This document shows, piece by piece, positions 11,828-23,116 of a stretch of 64,000 bases of DNA. A program made the translations under genes and the position numbers. Where the stretch lies: positions 3,038,001 to 3,102,000 of the forward strand of contig CP053148.1 in the NCBI GenBank assembly GCA_014607495.2. Direction: 5' to 3'. The notes under the pieces were generated by a model. It was not told the DNA's origin and made no database searches. It saw nothing but the letters and a program-made list of their open reading frames with translations. Source of the DNA: Carposina sasakii. Lineage: Eukaryota; Arthropoda; Insecta; Lepidoptera; Carposinidae. Within the stretch, counting starts at the first letter, position 1; every line of letters starts with the position of its first letter.

Positions 11828-14800
11828 ATGTGTAAAATATTACCTTTTTGCGTTATTTTCCTTCTATGTTTGTGCAAATGTTGGTGCAATGATGAAGAGC
11901 CGAGGAGTTCCAGGGGTTTGTTGAGTGGAATTATGTTCCCGAAATGGAGGGGTTATCAGGGGGGGAAGGGTAATCAAGTGAAGGAAGGTGAATCGAGGTT
12001 TTGGCCGATTCAAAAGGAAAGTCGCTGTAAGTACACAATTGTTTCTACGTTTGTCAAGTTTTTAATTCTTGGAAGGTTTGTTTAGTTGAAAATATTTTAG
12101 TTTTTTAATAAAGACTCTTAACTCAGATGACATGGAAATAAAATTTTGGGCTTAATTTAAGTTCACCCTTTGTGTGAAAGGGTAAAAATATAAAATTCGC
12201 ATAAAATTCACGTGTTGTCATTAATTAAATATCCATTCGTCGATAGAAGCTCCAAAACGATCGAATCGGTTATAATATAATTATGATATTCACAGATTTG
12301 CTTGATTTTAGACCTTTTACTCTACTACGCCTTTGCGTCCAATATAAAAACATGTGTGCTATGCGAAGATAAAAATAAGAAATATATCAGTAGATTTATT
12401 ATTATTACTCATTTCTATGATCCCTGCAAACCGCTCTAAAAAAATAAGCTATCTCTAAGTCGAAACACATCGTATAATTTTGAACTCGCAATATTCTTCA
12501 CTCTTGTGCTCTATTCATAATTTAATAAACTCACGAAATCGCGAAGACACCCATATAAACAGTTTCCTTCCTCCCAAGTCCTGTCACTCTTCACGGTGGT
12601 GACCTTCCCCAACGGCGGTTGTGCTGGTGCATCTGGAGACAACGGCACCTGCATGACGGCCAGGGAATGTTCCTCCAGAGGAGGATCATCTAATGGGTAC
12701 TGTGCCAACAACTTTGGGATTTGCTGTATTTGTAAGTATATCCATCCATCATCAACAGATCACGTTGTAAAGGGCCAAGGGCTATTCCAGTATTTGGAGG
12801 GGGTACAAAGGAAAGGTTTAAAGTAGGTACCTAGGTATGTTCTGTGGTGGTATGTAGACTTATGGTAGACACACATAAAAATCCATCTGTGCCCCCGTCC
12901 AGTCCTTAAATCCGCCAATGCTTAGGACATCCCGCACTGAACTAGGGTGAACTAGGATGGGTTCACGTAAATGGATATTAGGTAGGTACAAAGCACGACA
13001 CCTAGTAAAGTGTATGCACGAGTGTGCTAGCTTTAGTCACTCCGCCTTGGCTTCAAGCTAAGGGCAAAATTCTAAATGCCATTTCTTCCTGAAGGAAACT
13101 ATCCACTAAACCAGCCGTAATAAAACGAAATGTGTAAGTATATCTACTATTGCCACATAATCTATAAGTAATATACATACATACATACATATAATTATGC
13201 CTTTATCCCTTACGGGGTAGGCAGAGCACTAAGGGCCGATAGGACCGCATGGTGCCACTTCCGACCAATTTTTGAGGGTATAGTTGAGATGTACAAGTTC
13301 GGTTAGTAGTGACAGGTGGTCAGCCCATCGCCTACAAAACACCAAGACCCTCTTGTCCCTCTACTGACTTGTACAGTATGCCCGGGAAGAGAAGCAGCTG
13401 TAGTATTATACTTTTTTTTTCACTCCCAGAGCAGCATAGAAGATATAAGTAATATAATTACCCGAAATCCGAAAGCGTGGACAACGGTAATAGTATATCT
13501 CTAGGTACTCGAAGTTCCTTCATTCTTCAACAGTTATGACGTCATGTGGGAGCACCACATCAGAGAACGGGACATACTTTGTGAACCCCTCGTACCCATC
13601 AATCTATGACAGCGCTGGATCCTGTGAGCTGACGATAATGAAGTCTCACCCTGATGTTTGCCAGATCAGGTAGTTCTAGTATGTAGTAGTGTAAAAGGCA
13701 AGACAAAGGCTAATGCCATATTATCAGTTGTGATAAAAGAGTGCATTCTGTATTGAGCTCGAACTGAATATAGTTTCAAATCAAATATGTTTATTTGTAG
13801 ATATACGAGTAAGTAGCTCAGGAAGACGTTATAATTATGTGACTTTCTATGTTCAGCCCTAACGGCCGCTCGATAGACTCATGTGATAAGCAGATATTAT
13901 CTGCAATTAACGCCAGTCTGAACGCGTTTATTGTTATAGAGTCGACGAGACGATTCTCAGCTAGAATTTTAACCGAGAATCGTTCGGCCAAATACAGCTT
14001 TCCGTAGACCAAAACAGTAGTTATGCCACCATAAGGCCAATACTTCAACAGATTAGACTTTGACCGCTTCGCCATAGCTGGTCCCGAGCAGATGAACCAC
14101 GTCTGCAACCAGGACCAGTTCATCGTGTCTGGAGGCAACCCTGTACCAGCTATCTGCGGCGTCAACCAAGGGAACCACAGTGAGGACTCTTATACACTTG
14201 ATTTATAAAAATTTCGTTGTCGTTGCCATTGTACTTTACATTCACATACGATGAACGTATAAAGAACAACGGACGTAAAGCTGTCACTGCACAGATTGAA
14301 GCACCGAAATGGCGGCACGTTGGGTATGTGTGCGTATTTTCTAGTAGGCACCGAGCTTACTATGGATTGAATGTATGGGTGGATAACGTCAATACACATC
14401 CCTACTCCATGGCATATCGTTGCAGAGCTTACTATGAATGCTTCACTCTGTGTACTCACAACACTCTGTCCGTTATTCTTTATACGTTCATGACATATAC
14501 AATATACATACATACACGCACGACTATGTTCCCGAAATGGGGCAGCCAAATCGTAACGGAGATCCTACAGCCACGCTTAGCATAGTACCAAACTTATTCG
14601 TATTAAATGCTTTTCGTGACTAAAAACATTAATATAAATAAGAGGAACAAGCGAAAAACCTGCCAACCTGCCAGTAGTAGTAGTAGTGTTTAGGTATGTG
14701 TGGTACGAATCTTGTACCTTGCCTTACAGAGGAGGTAAATAAATACTTGAGTTGTAAGTACAGATACCTAGAATGACAAAAAACGGAACCCCTATTTGAT

Positions 14801-17800
14801 TACCTACACTATAACCACGGAAATATGAATTCGCAGTACTGGTGCCCAAGCAATATTTGACTTATGTTCCTGTGTCCCCTAGATATACGGGAGTATATCT
14901 GTCTACACAGTTTTCCGAAAAGATACGGAAGTCCTAAAACATTTCCGCAGATTTAAGATCGTTTCCCTTCTCAGTGTACATCGACGCTGGCATCGGAACA
15001 ACGAACCCGGTGAAATTAACCTTTGTGACCAGCGGAGCGTCTTACGAGCGCATGTGGAAGGTGAAAGTGACACAAGTACCGTGTAGCACAATATATAGAG
15101 GTATGCAGTAATTACTTACGCTAGTAATAGGTATTGTCAGGTGTTGGGCTCTCTAAGCGTCCGGAAATAGTTTGTGCGTATAAATTTTGAACAATATGAG
15201 ACAGTAATTTGCATCTAACACCTTGAACATGAATGTCAAGAGCTGGTGGTCTTATGCCCACTGTATGAAGGAAAATACTAGTTGATCATAAGTCAGGCAC
15301 TTTGATTTTAAATATACGCATGGACCAAAAAAGGCAAGTGCAGCGATAATAATGAAGCGGTGGTTGATGAAGCGCCTAGTGGTTAAGACGTGCGTCTTCC
15401 AAGCGAAGGCGGGAAATAAGTTCGATCCCAGTCACGGGCCTGTACCACAGAATTTTTATTATGTACGAATTTTCTATATTGTCACTTACTATACCCGAGA
15501 AGGGTTATCGTCAGGCAGGCAGCCAGCCGTAAAACTAACGCCAAATATTTGGCAATATAAGTTTCGAGAGAAACCATGTTGCGCCGATCCCATTTATAAT
15601 GGAATAAGGGCAGGAAGATGACGATGGAATAAGTCGAGTTTAGAGGTAGAGGTATGTCGATGGACCTGAGAATCGAGCCCCTGGTATATAACAGGGGAAA
15701 TGATAAACTAGGTTAACTTAAATCTCTCCAAATTTCGCAGCGAACCTGGGCCCAAGTGCTAACGTTAATTAAAGCACGTATCAGATATATTTCCAATTTC
15801 CGTCCGGAAAATTTAATTCACATATCCGTTTTGAGATGTGTAAAATTAAGCTGTAGCTAGTTACTTGATCTATATAATAATTTTATTCATTTTATTTCAA
15901 TTAGGCCATAGGGTGAACCCAGTATGTATGAAATTTATCATTCTCACCCAATCTATTTATTATGTGTGTAGGTCAATCGGGTTCTTACAAATTAAACTGT
16001 TAGGTCATTACTTAAATAATAACTCAAAAATAAAATGTGGTATGTAATTAAATTATGGTTTATTCTTATTATTTTTGCACATACACAAAGAATATAAGTT
16101 ACAGGACAAAAGAAGAGATGCATGTAAAATGGTAAGATTATCTCTATAAGAGGTCTCTTCCAGCAAGCCAAACAAAGAAAGTGTCATTACTTAGAAAATA
16201 ACTCAAAAATAAAATGTGGTAATTAAATTATTGTTTATTATTATTATTTTTGCACACACACAAAGAATAGAAGTTACAGGATAAAAGAAGAGATGCATGT
16301 AAAATGGCAAGATCTCTTCCAGCAAGCCAAACAAAGAAAGTGAAATTTTTTACTTCTATGGGTGTAGATGTGTAATTATAGCCGCGTGGTGCCCCGGCAG
16401 AGTAGAGTTTGTACCACCCCTTAAGGGCGCTTAAAGGTATCCGGGAGGTGGGCAGCAGCGCCTCCCGTACTGACAACATAGTCTGAAAATCACACTACGG
16501 TCACCAACCCGCCTGCCCGGCAAAATCCCTTGTGGCAGTAGCCTTGTGGCGTGCCCTGGGAGAGGCCTACCTTCAGCAGTGGACTGCAATAGGCTGAAGA
16601 AGAAGAAGGGTAGTTAAAATTATTCTAAGAAACTGACTCTACATGAAAAATATGCAAATTCGACGCAGAAGTTGTAAGAAGTAAGTCGGAATAAGTAAGT
16701 GTATGTACCTATACATAATGACGTTATACTTATGTTTTTAAATGAACTTATAGCGGAAGAGGGTTGTCTCCAATATTTCACTGGAGTGTCAGGGCAAATC
16801 AAGTCCTTCAACTATGATCCAGCGTCGGGGCTGCAGCTCAGCAACCAGGACTACGGCATCTGCGTGAGGATGGAGAGGAACTTCTGCGGGGTCCAGTACA
16901 CCGTGTGTAATGATGCGGGTAAGTGATGGTGACCAATCAGCTATAAACAATATGGAATGGTGTCTCTGTTCCTCATTGTCTTGTTTTGTGGTTACTCTGT
17001 TAATAAATGTGAAGCGTAGATAAATCGTATGGTCTGAACAGTCTAACTCTTTCATGCCTATTGAAATTGGCTGTTAATCTCTGTGTCGTTAGAAGTATAA
17101 AATCTATTAACCATATCTCTTACAGTTAACAACCGATCGAGAGCCTTCACACTGAGCGGCAATAGCAATGCGCCAGTGAATTCGATGATTGGCTCAGGTG
17201 CTGGCGCGAATAATTGCGCCAACGATTGGCTGCTGGTGCCTTGTGCGACCAACGCTGGTCGAATCCAGCCCGCCCAAGCATTGTGCACGGACAGGATATG
17301 CGGAGGAGTCTTCTCTGCTGATCTTTCTATGCAGTCCTCTTCTGTGATCAGTAAGTGATTCTCATAGTCATGTGTAACGACCGAAGAACTGGCCAGTACT
17401 TTGGAAATAAAAAATCATAACAACTGAACAGCCAGGATCTATTCAAATATTAGCTTGGCTATCGGATAATGGATCCCGACTATTCAGTTGTTATGTTACG
17501 ATCATTAGAAAATATTTTATGTTCTTCAATAGTATTCATTCCATAATAATATTATAGAATTCTAGACAACCGGATTTCTAAGTGCTTGTTTTTTTTCTTT
17601 TCAGTTTTTTTATTATGTACATTATTTGGTTCTTTTTTAAGCAGCCGGGTTTTTTTATTATGTTTTTTTTATTTTATACTTTTTTGTTATGAGTAGGTAC
17701 CTACCCAGCTACTAATAGTTACGCTTCAAGAAATATGCTCGGCAGCAAGAAGTTTTCGTCTTGCTGCTGTCTATGTGAGAATAGTTGTTACGCAACTTTC

Positions 17801-18979
17801 AATCGATATAGATCCTAAACGGTTGGTCGAATCAAAAAATATTGAGAGAAACCTAAAAATGATTTTAAAATACCTATTCAATAATTTGTAAATATATATC
17901 CTAGATAGGTATAGGTTTTCTGTAACTGTATAATTTCTCATAAGGGGATAATATTGGAATATCTGAGTATTAGGTGCATGGTTTCATTAAACTCGAATTC
18001 ACCGTCCTTCGCTTGAGACTAATCCGAGGCAGTCGTACTTTGTTACTTTCAATAGTCGAGGACTTCCATCAGTATATTATAGGTTATTTGAAACAATTTA
18101 AAACTTAATTAGGTTGATAGTCGTCCTCCCTTAGGGACATGAATAATTAAACACTCCTTCTGTTATTATTTAAACTTTAGAAGCCCATAGTTAACCTCAA
18201 TTTTATCGAAAATGATAAAATAGGTGCCATATACAGGGTGTAACAGAAGGGTATGTTTCTACTTCATGAAAATAAGGTAATAGTCAACAGAAGTCAAAAC
18301 TCTCACAACCGCACTTACATTACATTCAACATAATAAAACAATTTAATAATTTTATAATAAAACAATCCAATATTTGTGTAAAATATTTGTCCCGACAAC
18401 GATTCGAACCCAGTATTCGATTCGATTCGTCAGTCCTTTGCAGTCCACTGCTGGACGTAGGCCTCCTCCAAAGCTCGCCACAACGATCTGCCGTTTTTGC
18501 CATACAGTTACTACCAGCCGCCCTCTTTAAGTCATCGGTCCATAATAATACTTCCTCTTCAGCCTATTGCAGTCCACTGCTGGACGTAGGCCTCTCCCAT
18601 GGCACGCCACAAGGCTACTGTCACAGGGGGGTTATGCCCATAGTCACCACGCTGGGCAGGCGGGTTGGTGACCGCAGTGTGATTTTCGGACTATGTTGTC
18701 AGTACGGGAGGCGCTGCAGCCCACCTCTCGGAAGCTCTTAATCGCCTCGTACGATACCCACAGGCAGGTATGGAGTGGTACAAACTTACTCTGCCGGCAC
18801 CACGCGGCAAATAATAACACTACGTGTATCAGTAATGAATTACATTGCCGTTTTCAGGTACAGTAAAGCCGTTTCGCCTATGGTTTCATACGGACAACGT
18901 GGAGGCGCCAGTGGATATCGACAACCGAGGTTTCTGCTTGAATTACGTACAACAGCCGTGTACTAACAACGTTATTTAG
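11828..18979 (+). CDS. Secreted cysteine-rich CUB-domain protein
   Basis: Eight exons keep frame to a TAG stop: 11828-12026, 12579-12731, 13534-13669, 14052-14179, 14975-15100, 16754-16918, 17126-17350 and 18858-18979. They encode 417 residues. Residues 1-21 are a signal peptide (MCKILPFCVIFLLCLCKCWC). A basic, glycine-rich stretch follows. Residues about 70-115 form a six-cysteine clip-like module ending NNFGICC. A CUB domain (about 118-250) contains SCGSTTSENGTYFVNP, FDRFAI and NHMYIDAG. A second CUB-like, cysteine-rich module runs to the end and finishes with WFHTDN, VDIDNRGFC and NYVQQPC. Arthropods have many such secreted CUB proteins, mostly uncharacterised. A role in extracellular protein binding is inference; no protease domain is present. 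The last two introns carry dispersed repeats, and a MITE starts 16 bp after the stop. The weakest splice call is the exon-2 acceptor (TCCCAAG), chosen because it alone keeps the frame. Confidence 0.88.
13170..13330. repeat. Dispersed lepidopteran repeat after an (ACAT)n tract
   Basis: An ACAT microsatellite leads into CTTACGGGGTAGGCAGAG. The junction of such a tract with a GGGGTAGGCAGAG core is a common dispersed repeat in moths, probably a LINE 3' end. It lies in intron 2 of the CUB-protein gene. Confidence 0.45.
14240..14495. mobile_element. Imperfect inverted-repeat element in a CUB-gene intron
   Basis: The left arm has GAACGTATAAAGAACAACGG and the right arm has CCGTTATTCTTTATACGTTC in inverse orientation. 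Further pairing exists inside, around ACAGATTGAAGCA and TGCTTCACTCTGT. It explains the mirrored open frames on both strands here. Confidence 0.55.
15335..15480 (+). mobile_element. tRNA-derived SINE, family S2, copy 1
   Basis: An A-box-like GCGCCTAGTGGTTAAGACG and a B-box-like AGTTCGATCCC are followed by CACGGGCCTGTACCACAGAA and an AT-rich tail. Related copies lie at 22190-22300 (+) and 41925-42030 (-). Confidence 0.6.
16375..16609 (+). mobile_element. Dispersed repeat family A, near-complete 3' copy
   Basis: It contains TGGTGCCCCGGCAGAGTAGA, the GGTGGGCAGCAGCGCCTCCC block and GGTCACCAACCCGCCTGCCC. It ends CAGTGGACTGCAATAGGCTG followed by a GAA microsatellite. The 3' microsatellite tail and 5' truncation of other copies suggest a non-LTR retrotransposon or its SINE partner. 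Confidence 0.6.
18433..18808 (-). mobile_element. Dispersed repeat family A, two reverse copies
   Basis: A short copy (about 18433-18545) and a longer one (about 18552-18808) lie in inverse orientation in the last intron of the CUB gene. Both begin with CAGTCCACTGCTGGACGTAG. Their high GC content makes a spurious 162-codon open frame (18253-18741). Confidence 0.6.
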
Positions 18980-18995
18980 TTATAAACAGTATATA

Positions 18996-19254
18996 CAGGT
19001 GTAACAAAAAGGGTATGTTAAGCGAAAAGCTATGTGAACAGCCCACTATAGAAAACCTATCCACAAAATTTAAGACCCGAAATCACATGTTTATTTTTCC
19101 CGATAGTATGGAGAATTTTTAAATATCTCAGGAATTTTCATACAATCTTGAAAAATAATAATGTGATTTCGAGTCTCAAATTTTGTAGATAGGTTCTTTA
19201 TAGTGGGCTATTTACATAGCTTTTCGCTTAACGTACCCTTTTTGTTACACCCTG
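18996..19254. mobile_element. 259-bp MITE with TATA flanks, next to the CUB-gene stop
   Basis: Terminal inverted repeats begin CAGGTGTAACAAAAAGGGTA and end TACCCTTTTTGTTACACCCTG, with roughly 100-bp arms. TATA flanks both ends (18992-18995 and 19255-19258), consistent with a TA or TATA target duplication. A left-end fragment is in the preceding intron (18233-18254), and diverged relatives lie near 31900 and 38785-38915. Confidence 0.7.
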
Positions 19255-19789
19255 TATAGGGCCGATCCTTGTGTCCCTCGACATAATTCTACACTCGAAT
19301 TATTTGCCTATATCTGATAAGTACTGACAATATCATCAATTCAAATGTCCGCTATTTAAACTTCAAATATTTGTAAAAACAATTACGTCGAATATCGAGA
19401 TAATGTCAAACGACACGAGAATCGGGGCCGTAATCACAACGCTATATAATCGGCGGCTAATATAATAGGATATAGAATTAGAAAGCTGTATTTTAATATT
19501 ATATTATACTTATACCTATAGGTACTTTGAAGACTGTAATAATAGTGCAAATTATTCTAATTCCTTATTGTAAAAAAAACGTAAAACAGCAAAGATACTC
19601 GTAAATGTACAAAGACGATCTCTAACAGAGATTTCTTTGAGCCATCCAGTTAGTTACTAGTAAGTGATAATATGATTATAAGGACATATTATAAGGACTT
19701 TGCCGGGTTCTAACAGAATTTTATTTTTATAACTTCTCATTCTTTATAAATATTTTTTTTTTATATGTTAAATGTAATTCGTTACATAA

Positions 19790-20060
19790 ATGTAATTAAA
19801 TATGTCTATTCATTCACACACTACAGAACACATTACGAGTAACCTAGTTCCACACTAAGATCCCTAAGGTCTTGACGTGTCGTGGGTACTAAGCAACGGT
19901 ACCTAACATAATTATATAAGCATAGAAATATCCATGACTCGAAAACAAACATTGATATTCATCATGTTTGCACCTATCGGGATTCGAACCCAGGACCTAT
20001 GGCGTCGCAGGCAGGGTCACTACCTACTACGAGTAGACGGTCGTCATTCATCGGTTCTCA
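19790..20060 (-). mobile_element. tRNA-derived SINE, family S1, reverse copy
   Basis: In reverse orientation it has a B-box (GGTTCGAATCCCGATAGGTG when complemented) and a body with CATGACTCG and TACCCACGACACGTCAAGAC-like parts. The forward relative is at 29470-29690. Similar SINEs are typical of moth genomes. Confidence 0.6.
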
Positions 20061-20085
20061 TTGACTTTAGAATAATATTGATGAC

Positions 20086-20390
20086 TAGTGGACTACAGAA
20101 AAAACAAAATGTCGAAATTGATAAAAACATTTTCCCGGGATAAAAAGTAGCCCATATGTTAAGTGGGACCTGTCACAATATATTCCTGATAACTGCATGG
20201 AAATCGGTTCAGCCGTTTCTGAGATTAGCATGCACAAACGCACAAACCGACAAACTGACAAAAATTTAAAAAATCATTCTTTTGTGTACTATAATTGCGT
20301 TGATTAAGGTCTCCTATAATATTTTTTCTCATATATCTTCCGTGTGTAGACAGCGATCCGTCACATTTTTATTATATCTAATAGAAGATA
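20086..20390 (-). mobile_element. Lep1-like Helitron-type element, reverse copy
   Basis: It begins ACTAGTGGACTACAG (reverse of a CTAGT terminus). It shares GGGATAAAAAGTAGCCCATA and GGTTCAGCCGTTTCTGAGAT with the forward copy at 38341-38656. Non-autonomous, no coding sequence. Confidence 0.55.
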
Positions 20391-20516
20391 GATGTAACTA
20401 TAGTGTCACATTCTATTTTTACCAATATTGCCTCCATTGTAGGATACTTATAAATTCAACCTGCCGGGAATTGTGTTTGTCGCTTATTGTCAACAACAGT
20501 GCACCTGTTATGCTAC

Positions 20517-21342
20517 GGCCACACTAACGGGAAACGCCAATGCTCATCATAGCGAAAATTGTTGCGTTAATTATCGCGATAATTAACGCCTAAAATTGTG
20601 TGGCCACACCGTAACGGTTAACGTCAATGCCCATTGTCGGCAATAAATTTGTAATAAAAATAATGAAAATAAAAAAGAGATGGTAAAATTCGTCATCCGA
20701 GTAATTGACCCGGTAGCTCAGTGGTAAGAGCGCAGGCACGGAATGCAGAGGTCGTGGGTTCGAGTCTCACTCGGGTGAAGAATTTTTTTCAATTCTTTAT
20801 TAATAATTTTATAATAAATTTGGCGTTTATTTCCATTATATGAATGTATTTTATTATTACCGAGGGAAGTAAAAAACACATATTATGTATTTCTATGCTT
20901 ATTATACTTTTATATTTATTAAGATGGGTTCTATAATAAAACGAAAGGGTTTTTTAATTTCTTCGATAGTTAATTTTAACGCAGTATTCGTTGTCAAGCT
21001 TCATTTAGTGTTGCACGATTTTTATAATTTTGTGCTTCGGGTCCCACAAACAAGGCTCTGTTTGCAAAATTCAGACTTTCTCGTTACTCTACTCCATATT
21101 ATTAAAACGGTACGCACGTGCTACTTTGTCGCGGTCACGATGCAAACTGTGACCAACGTAGTGTGGCCGCTTCAACGCGTTAATTAACGAGTTAATCTCT
21201 TTGATGTACCGCCACCCGAGCTAATGCCAAACGGAAAACGGCGTTGTCAATGCCGTTGTAAATTATCGCGATGATTCGTGGCCACACTAAAGTTTAGTGA
21301 ACGTGAACGCGTTAATCAACCGAATTTCCCATTAGTCTGGCC
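20517..21342. mobile_element. Non-autonomous DNA element with GGCCACACTAACGGGAAA-like ends
   Basis: The left end GGCCACACTAACGGGAAA and the right end TTTCCCATTAGTCTGGCC are imperfect inverted repeats. Several internal GTGGCCAC and TTAATTATCGCGATAATTAA palindromes occur. A tRNA-like sequence is nested inside. No target duplication was recognised. Confidence 0.45.
20708..20780 (+). mobile_element. tRNA-like sequence (tRNA pseudogene or SINE head)
   Basis: The A box (TAGCTCAGTGGTAAGAGC) forms a good 4-bp D stem, and GTGGGTTCGAGTCTCAC forms a 5-bp T arm. The acceptor pairs six of seven positions, with a G-G mismatch at the first pair. The anticodon stem does not pair well (CAGGC against GCAGA), so a working tRNA is unlikely. 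Confidence 0.5.
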
Positions 21343-21986
21343 CCGGCATTACGCAGAGGGGAGGCTATCATAATATACAGGGTGTGAGTGACAGCCAGGC
21401 AAACGTTGAGTATAAGGATATGATATTTACGATCATTTGTACGATACCTGTAACAGTAAAAATGTAAGATCATTTACTATTTGTAAATAGGCTTATTTTT
21501 TACTATTATTTAGCTATATTTTTTTTGTAATTTCTTTACTTTATAACAAGAGTTGCAAATATAGGTATAGTAAAATATGAATGTATAACCAAATCTTTTT
21601 CACCAATTTCCTTACAAGTCCTATACTAGCGATACTGCAGTCCGATTCACTTAACAAGTCTCGCGGATTTAAATGGAACTAAATTAAATGTATGAAACAG
21701 TGTTAGAAATACATAGACACGACCGCTTTTTTCGAAGATATGTTGAGTGGAACGGACGGTTATCCCACTTTGAACCCTTATATATTGCGGGGCACCTACC
21801 TAAGGAGGAAATCCTCAGAAACGAATTTGCACAGATTAGTCACGGAACATATTTTCTCAAGAAAAATGTCCTTACACTTCCAGAGACAGTAAGGGATGAA
21901 TTGTATTAGACCATGCCAGGGGCGTGTTATAGAATATTGTCATCCGACCCGTTATTACGTTTTTTTTTAACCAGAGATGTAATAGT

Positions 21987-22103
21987 AGGGTAAGCATGAA
22001 CCTTTTTACGCGTCGTAATGCTATCGACTTGCAATCAAAATCTATGAGATATGATATCCTGATGATAGCGTTACGGACTATCGAGAGGTTCGTGTTTACC
22101 CCA
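21987..22103. mobile_element. Inverted-repeat MITE family G, copy 2
   Basis: AGGGTAAGCATGAACC at the left and GGTTCGTGTTTACCCC at the right bound a diverged version of the 9923-10038 element. The shared core is GCGTTACGGACTATCGAGAG. Confidence 0.6.
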
Positions 22104-22189
22104 CAGTGTGCTACGTTGCTACGGATGCATGCGATATTCAATCATATTCATTGGTCTGTGATGTCAATTAATTTTATAGGTGGATATTG

Positions 22190-22300
22190 GTGGAGAGCGG
22201 TGATTCCCTTATTGTTAAGACGTGCGTCTTTCAGTTGGAACGCGTGGGTTCGATCCCAACCACCACTGAATTTATTTCAAGTACCTAGAGATTTTCTAAA
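22190..22300 (+). mobile_element. tRNA-derived SINE, family S2, copy 2
   Basis: GTTAAGACGTGCGTCTTTCA and GGGTTCGATCCCAACC match the promoter boxes of the copy at 15335-15480. The 3' body CACCACTGAATTTATTTCA follows. Confidence 0.55.
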
Positions 22301-22419
22301 AAAAAATTCATTTAGCTATTTCATTGTATCAGGGGTCGCCCACCACCGGGCCCTACACCCTCCGCTAACCCTCGGATCTGCCGACTCATGGTCACGAACA
22401 CAAGACACTATTGTCACAA

Positions 22420-22420
<1 letters not shown>

Positions 22421-22478
<58 letters not shown>
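22421..22478. repeat. (TA)n microsatellite
   Basis: About 29 TA units. Reading frames across it are artefacts. Confidence 0.9.
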
Positions 22479-22481
<3 letters not shown>

Positions 22482-22663
22482 GGACCGGGTTATGAGTAAA
22501 CGAAGAATATTTAATTCTCAAACTTTTATTTCAAAAAAAACCAAAACTTTACACTGCTCGTTCTATCGCTAATCGCCATCTTATATTTTTACTTTTTTAA
22601 AAACCTATCAACCAAACAACATTCATTCTCATACAGCCAAAACTCATTTTTAATTCCTACATT

Positions 22664-22797
<134 letters not shown>

Positions 22798-23027
22798 TTT
22801 GCTCCAGGGTGGAAGTGTAAAATGTCATAACGCCGGGGGTAACTGACGTTCTCGCCCCGCAGTCTCACCTCTCTGCACCCTTATCCGCTATGTATAGTAA
22901 ACCGATAGGTTTTAAGCCACAATACAAACGTACCTATTACCTATGTTCCTACTTTTAAACTAATTTTAATACTTAATAAGTCTGTTTTACTAAAACCAAG
23001 TATCTCTTAGGGCCAATTTCCCCAATT

Positions 23028-23116
23028 GTCAGATAGCTTATCTGATGGATAAACTTGGTGCTCTCAAAAACTTGATCAAGCTAGTGTCAGGATCAACTTT
23101 ATCTTTCAGACAGCCT
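23028..23116. mobile_element. Hairpin MITE family H, copy 3
   Basis: GTCAGATAGCTTATCTGATG at the left and CTTTATCTTTCAGACAGCC at the right surround a CTTGATCAAG centre, as in copies 1 and 2. Confidence 0.55.

Noticed and set aside
14190..14623. Mirrored open frames on both strands
   Set aside because: They arise from an inverted-repeat element in a CUB-gene intron, and no protein family is recognisable.
18253..18741. 162-codon open frame as a gene
   Set aside because: It is produced by two reverse copies of dispersed repeat A and lies inside an intron of the CUB gene.
20708..20780. A functional tRNA gene
   Set aside because: D and T arms look right, but the anticodon stem fails to pair and the first acceptor pair is G-G. 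It lies inside a repeat element, so I list it as tRNA-like.
21688..21909. 73-codon frame that reads like globular protein
   Set aside because: It has an ATG and stop but no recognisable family, no splice partner and repeat-rich surroundings. It may be a decayed transposon protein, but I cannot support a call.
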